NCBI GenBank assembly: GCA_000421045.1
Contig: ATWC01000028.1
Location: 1 to 44,197, forward strand
DNA: 44,197 bases
Source of the DNA: Lachnospiraceae bacterium NK4A179
GTDB lineage: Bacteria > Bacillota > Clostridia > Lachnospirales > Lachnospiraceae
Direction of reading: 5' to 3'
Positions 42,336 to 44,197 of this stretch are shown here, piece by piece (the stretch's first letter is position 1; the number at the start of each line of letters is the position of its first letter). The position numbers were made by a program, and so were the translations under genes. The notes below the pieces were generated by a model that was given only the letters and a program-made list of their open reading frames with translations, was not told where the DNA came from and did not search any database.

Positions 42336-44197
42336 CTAAAACTGCTCACTGTCAAGCTCTACTTTTATGTTTCCATTATCTGTCATTACGGGCTTTTCTT
42401 TTTCCATATCTGCCGTATCATCCTCATGCCCCATATCATCAGCAGGCTCTGCAATGTCAGCATCATCATTTTCCTGACCGTTCAGATACTCTTCTTCTTC
42501 GGGCATCAGATCAGGAAGCTCATCCGAAATCGAAACATCATCACTTATCTCTTCTTCATATACGGGTTCGATCAGGCCGTACTCCATCCCGATCTGCTGT
42601 TCCATCGGAATATATGACTCTCCCGCTATAGCCGCCCTAATTGCCGCAGAATAATCTGCAGGAGGATACGATATGATCTCCAGAGCCTTCTGCTCCGAAA
42701 TACCGAAATCATTCATAAGTGCTTCCGTTATCTTTGCCCTGGTCGCATCAAGATCCTCAAGCACACCAAGATGCTCACCCTCGGCCTTTAACGACTCATA
42801 ACGGCTTATACCACCTAGCAGTGCATCAAGTGCATTCTCCTGCATGTCCATGGCTTTGTACTGTTCATATGATTCATATTTTCTATCCAGAAGGATTATG
42901 AGCTTTGATCTGTCATATATCAACTGGTCGCTGTCATTTAGCTTCTTTCCATACATTGAGAAAAATGCATTTTTGTAATCTCTCTCATAATATGCATTCC
43001 TGGCCTGTTTCATGACAGCCACGGAAGGAAGCAGAACGTTAAGCACCAGAGCTGCCGCAAGCACTGTGGCAGCAAAGGCAATCGTACGTATCTTATATTT
43101 TTTCGGGATCTTTGGAAGTTTATCATTCGGATCCGGTTCTTTCTTTGGCTTCTTTTCCTTCTTGGGCTTGGGCTTTTTCTCTTTCTTTTCCTTGGGCTTC
43201 TTTCCTTTCTTCTTCTTTTTGCCCTTTCCGCCCTCGTCCTCGGCATCTATCTCACTTAATATCTGCTTATTCTCATCGGAAAGCTTTGTGTCTCCTTCCT
43301 CGGGAACAGCATTCTCATCTTCGTCATCTTTTGTAAGAGCTTCTAAAAGCTTTGCAAACAAGCCCTTTTTCTTTTCGGGTTTCTTCTTTCCTTCTTCAGC
43401 TCCATCATCTGATCCGGCTTTACCTGATACCTTTCCCGCCGCGACAGAAGCCTCACCCAATTCCTCCATGAATTCCTTCTCAAGACTGTCATCCGTGGTT
43501 TCAAAGGAGCCTGCCAATTCCGTATCATCATTTAAAAGATCCTCTGTAATTTCCTCGTCTGCATCAACGTCTGCATCCGAGTCCTTGTCGCCCTTCTTTT
43601 TCTTTTTTCCAAAGAGCTTTGACATCAGACCTTCCTTCTTCTTTTTGCCTTTTTTATTTCCCTTTTCCCCAGGCTCAGGTTCATCCTCAGCAAGCGGATC
43701 ATGCATGGGGTCAGGTTCATTGAACAGTTCCTGATCCAATGCTTCATTACTGTCTGATTTTCCCAAAAGATCTTTTATATCACTAAGCCCTGCATCATTT
43801 CCGGCTGTGGCCCCCAGAAGCTCCGCAAGATCAGCATCTTCGCCCGGCATATCATCTTCATTTCCGGCTGCCTCAGCTTCAGCCATGCGTCTTTCTATAT
43901 CCTCAAGATCCAGATCTTCAAGCTCTGACATATCAATTTCTGCTGCATCTTCATCGGAAAGTGTTTCACCGGAAGAGAGATCATCCCCCTTAAGCAGGGC
44001 CATAAGATCCTCTGCTTCTTTTTCATCCTGCCCTGGAACTTCTTCTGACTCAGTCTCTGCAATATCTTCAGAACCTGCAATATCCTCCTGTACAGACTCT
44101 TCTTCAGATGCAGGCTCCGCAATTCCTTCAGAACCTGCAATATCCTCCGGTACAGATTTTGCTTCAGATGCAGGCTCCGCCTCAGGCGCAAACTCTG
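42336..44197 (-). CDS. large acidic / Lys-rich single-pass membrane protein (5' end outside window)
   Basis: At least 619 residues. The reading frame stays open to the window edge, so the ATG at 44003 is probably internal. In order: Glu/Asp/Ala-rich 20-residue repeats (EPASE...EDIAGSE); an acidic segment broken by Lys clusters (KKGKKKKEGLMSKLFGKKKKK); a dense Lys/Pro block before one membrane helix (TIAFAATVLAAALVLNVLLPSV); and a TPR-like helical part (RNAYYERDYKNAFFSMYGKK...) ending in an acidic tail. The helical portion is presumably outside the cell, after the helix. I know no function. It is followed by hisH with overlap of the ribosome site. Confidence 0.8.
   Translation of the reverse strand, partial: EFAPEAEPASEAKSVPEDIAGSEGIAEPASEEESVQEDIAGSEDIAETESEEVPGQDEKEAEDLMALLKGDDLSSGETLSDEDAAEIDMSELEDLDLEDIERRMAEAEAAGNEDDMPGEDADLAELLGATAGNDAGLSDIKDLLGKSDSNEALDQELFNEPDPMHDPLAEDEPEPGEKGNKKGKKKKEGLMSKLFGKKKKKGDKDSDADVDADEEITEDLLNDDTELAGSFETTDDSLEKEFMEELGEASVAAGKVSGKAGSDDGAEEGKKKPEKKKGLFAKLLEALTKDDEDENAVPEEGDTKLSDENKQILSEIDAEDEGGKGKKKKKGKKPKEKKEKKPKPKKEKKPKKEPDPNDKLPKIPKKYKIRTIAFAATVLAAALVLNVLLPSVAVMKQARNAYYERDYKNAFFSMYGKKLNDSDQLIYDRSKLIILLDRKYESYEQYKAMDMQENALDALLGGISRYESLKAEGEHLGVLEDLDATRAKITEALMNDFGISEQKALEIISYPPADYSAAIRAAIAGESYIPMEQQIGMEYGLIEPVYEEEISDDVSISDELPDLMPEEEEYLNGQENDDADIAEPADDMGHEDDTADMEKEKPVMTDNGNIKVELDSEQF
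44068..44187 (-). repeat. two tandem 60-bp coding repeats
   Basis: Units 44068-44127 and 44128-44187 share most bases and encode EPASE-x-SV-x-EDIAGSE-x-IA. A more diverged third copy may precede 44068. They lie at the window edge, so more copies may follow. Confidence 0.85.

Noticed and set aside
43012-43734. Plus-strand Phe/Ser-rich frame of 240 residues
   Set aside because: Generated by the Lys/Glu-rich codons (AAG, GAA) of the opposite strand; the same effect explains the plus-strand frame at 24998-25504 opposite the bactofilin.
44003-44003. ATG at 44003 as the true start of the acidic membrane protein
   Set aside because: The frame continues open upstream with the same acidic composition and tandem repeats to the window edge, so the ATG is most likely internal.

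Overview
The window looks like a chromosome segment of a low-to-moderate GC Gram-positive anaerobe, most likely a Lachnospiraceae member (Butyrivibrio-like). The reasons are a PolC-type replicase, the gene order rpsB-tsf ... pyrH-frr-uppS-cdsA-dxr-rseP ... ispG-polC, an LtaS-type sulfatase, a diaminopimelate-type lysA, two L-2-amino-thiazoline-4-carboxylic-acid-hydrolase-like genes and strong AGGAGG-type ribosome sites. The genus call is inference. Almost every gene lies on the minus strand, so transcription runs from high to low coordinates.

Region A (1-11.3 kb) is the accessory part. One promoter near 11.25 kb, with a GTTAG-N6-CTAAC palindrome just downstream of its -10 box, appears to drive a long run of tightly packed genes. 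These encode two alpha/beta hydrolases, two paralogous ATC-hydrolase-like proteins plus a third C-terminal remnant, a leucine-carboxyl-methyltransferase-like O-methyltransferase plus a remnant copy, an isoprenylcysteine-methyltransferase-like membrane enzyme, a GT1 glycosyltransferase and a fumarylacetoacetase-fold enzyme. At least seven small membrane proteins in a few paralogous families are interleaved. I do not recognise this as a described pathway; it looks like a tailoring or specialised-metabolism operon that has grown by internal duplication and is decaying at its distal end. The first 400 bases hold the start of a secreted-protein gene whose leader contains an 11-copy tetranucleotide tract and a terminator-like hairpin.

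Region B (11.3-29.5 kb) is core: tRNA-Glu, polC, ispG, a PP2C phosphatase and Ser/Thr kinase pair, rseP, dxr, cdsA, uppS, frr, pyrH, a bactofilin with a very long acidic N-terminus, a polysaccharide deacetylase, tsf and rpsB. It joins isoprenoid (MEP) synthesis and undecaprenyl/phospholipid precursor synthesis to translation, replication and envelope shape.

Region C (29.5-44.2 kb) holds an LtaS-type sulfatase, a flavodoxin-enolase operon, tmRNA with smpB and rnr, secG, murI, an RluB-type pseudouridine synthase, lysA, ung, the hisF/hisH pair and the 3' part of a long acidic/lysine-rich single-pass membrane protein. The flavodoxin promoter carries the same GTTAG-N6-CTAAC palindrome in the same place as the Region A promoter. 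This is the main clue to how the unknown operon may be regulated, possibly by metal or iron.
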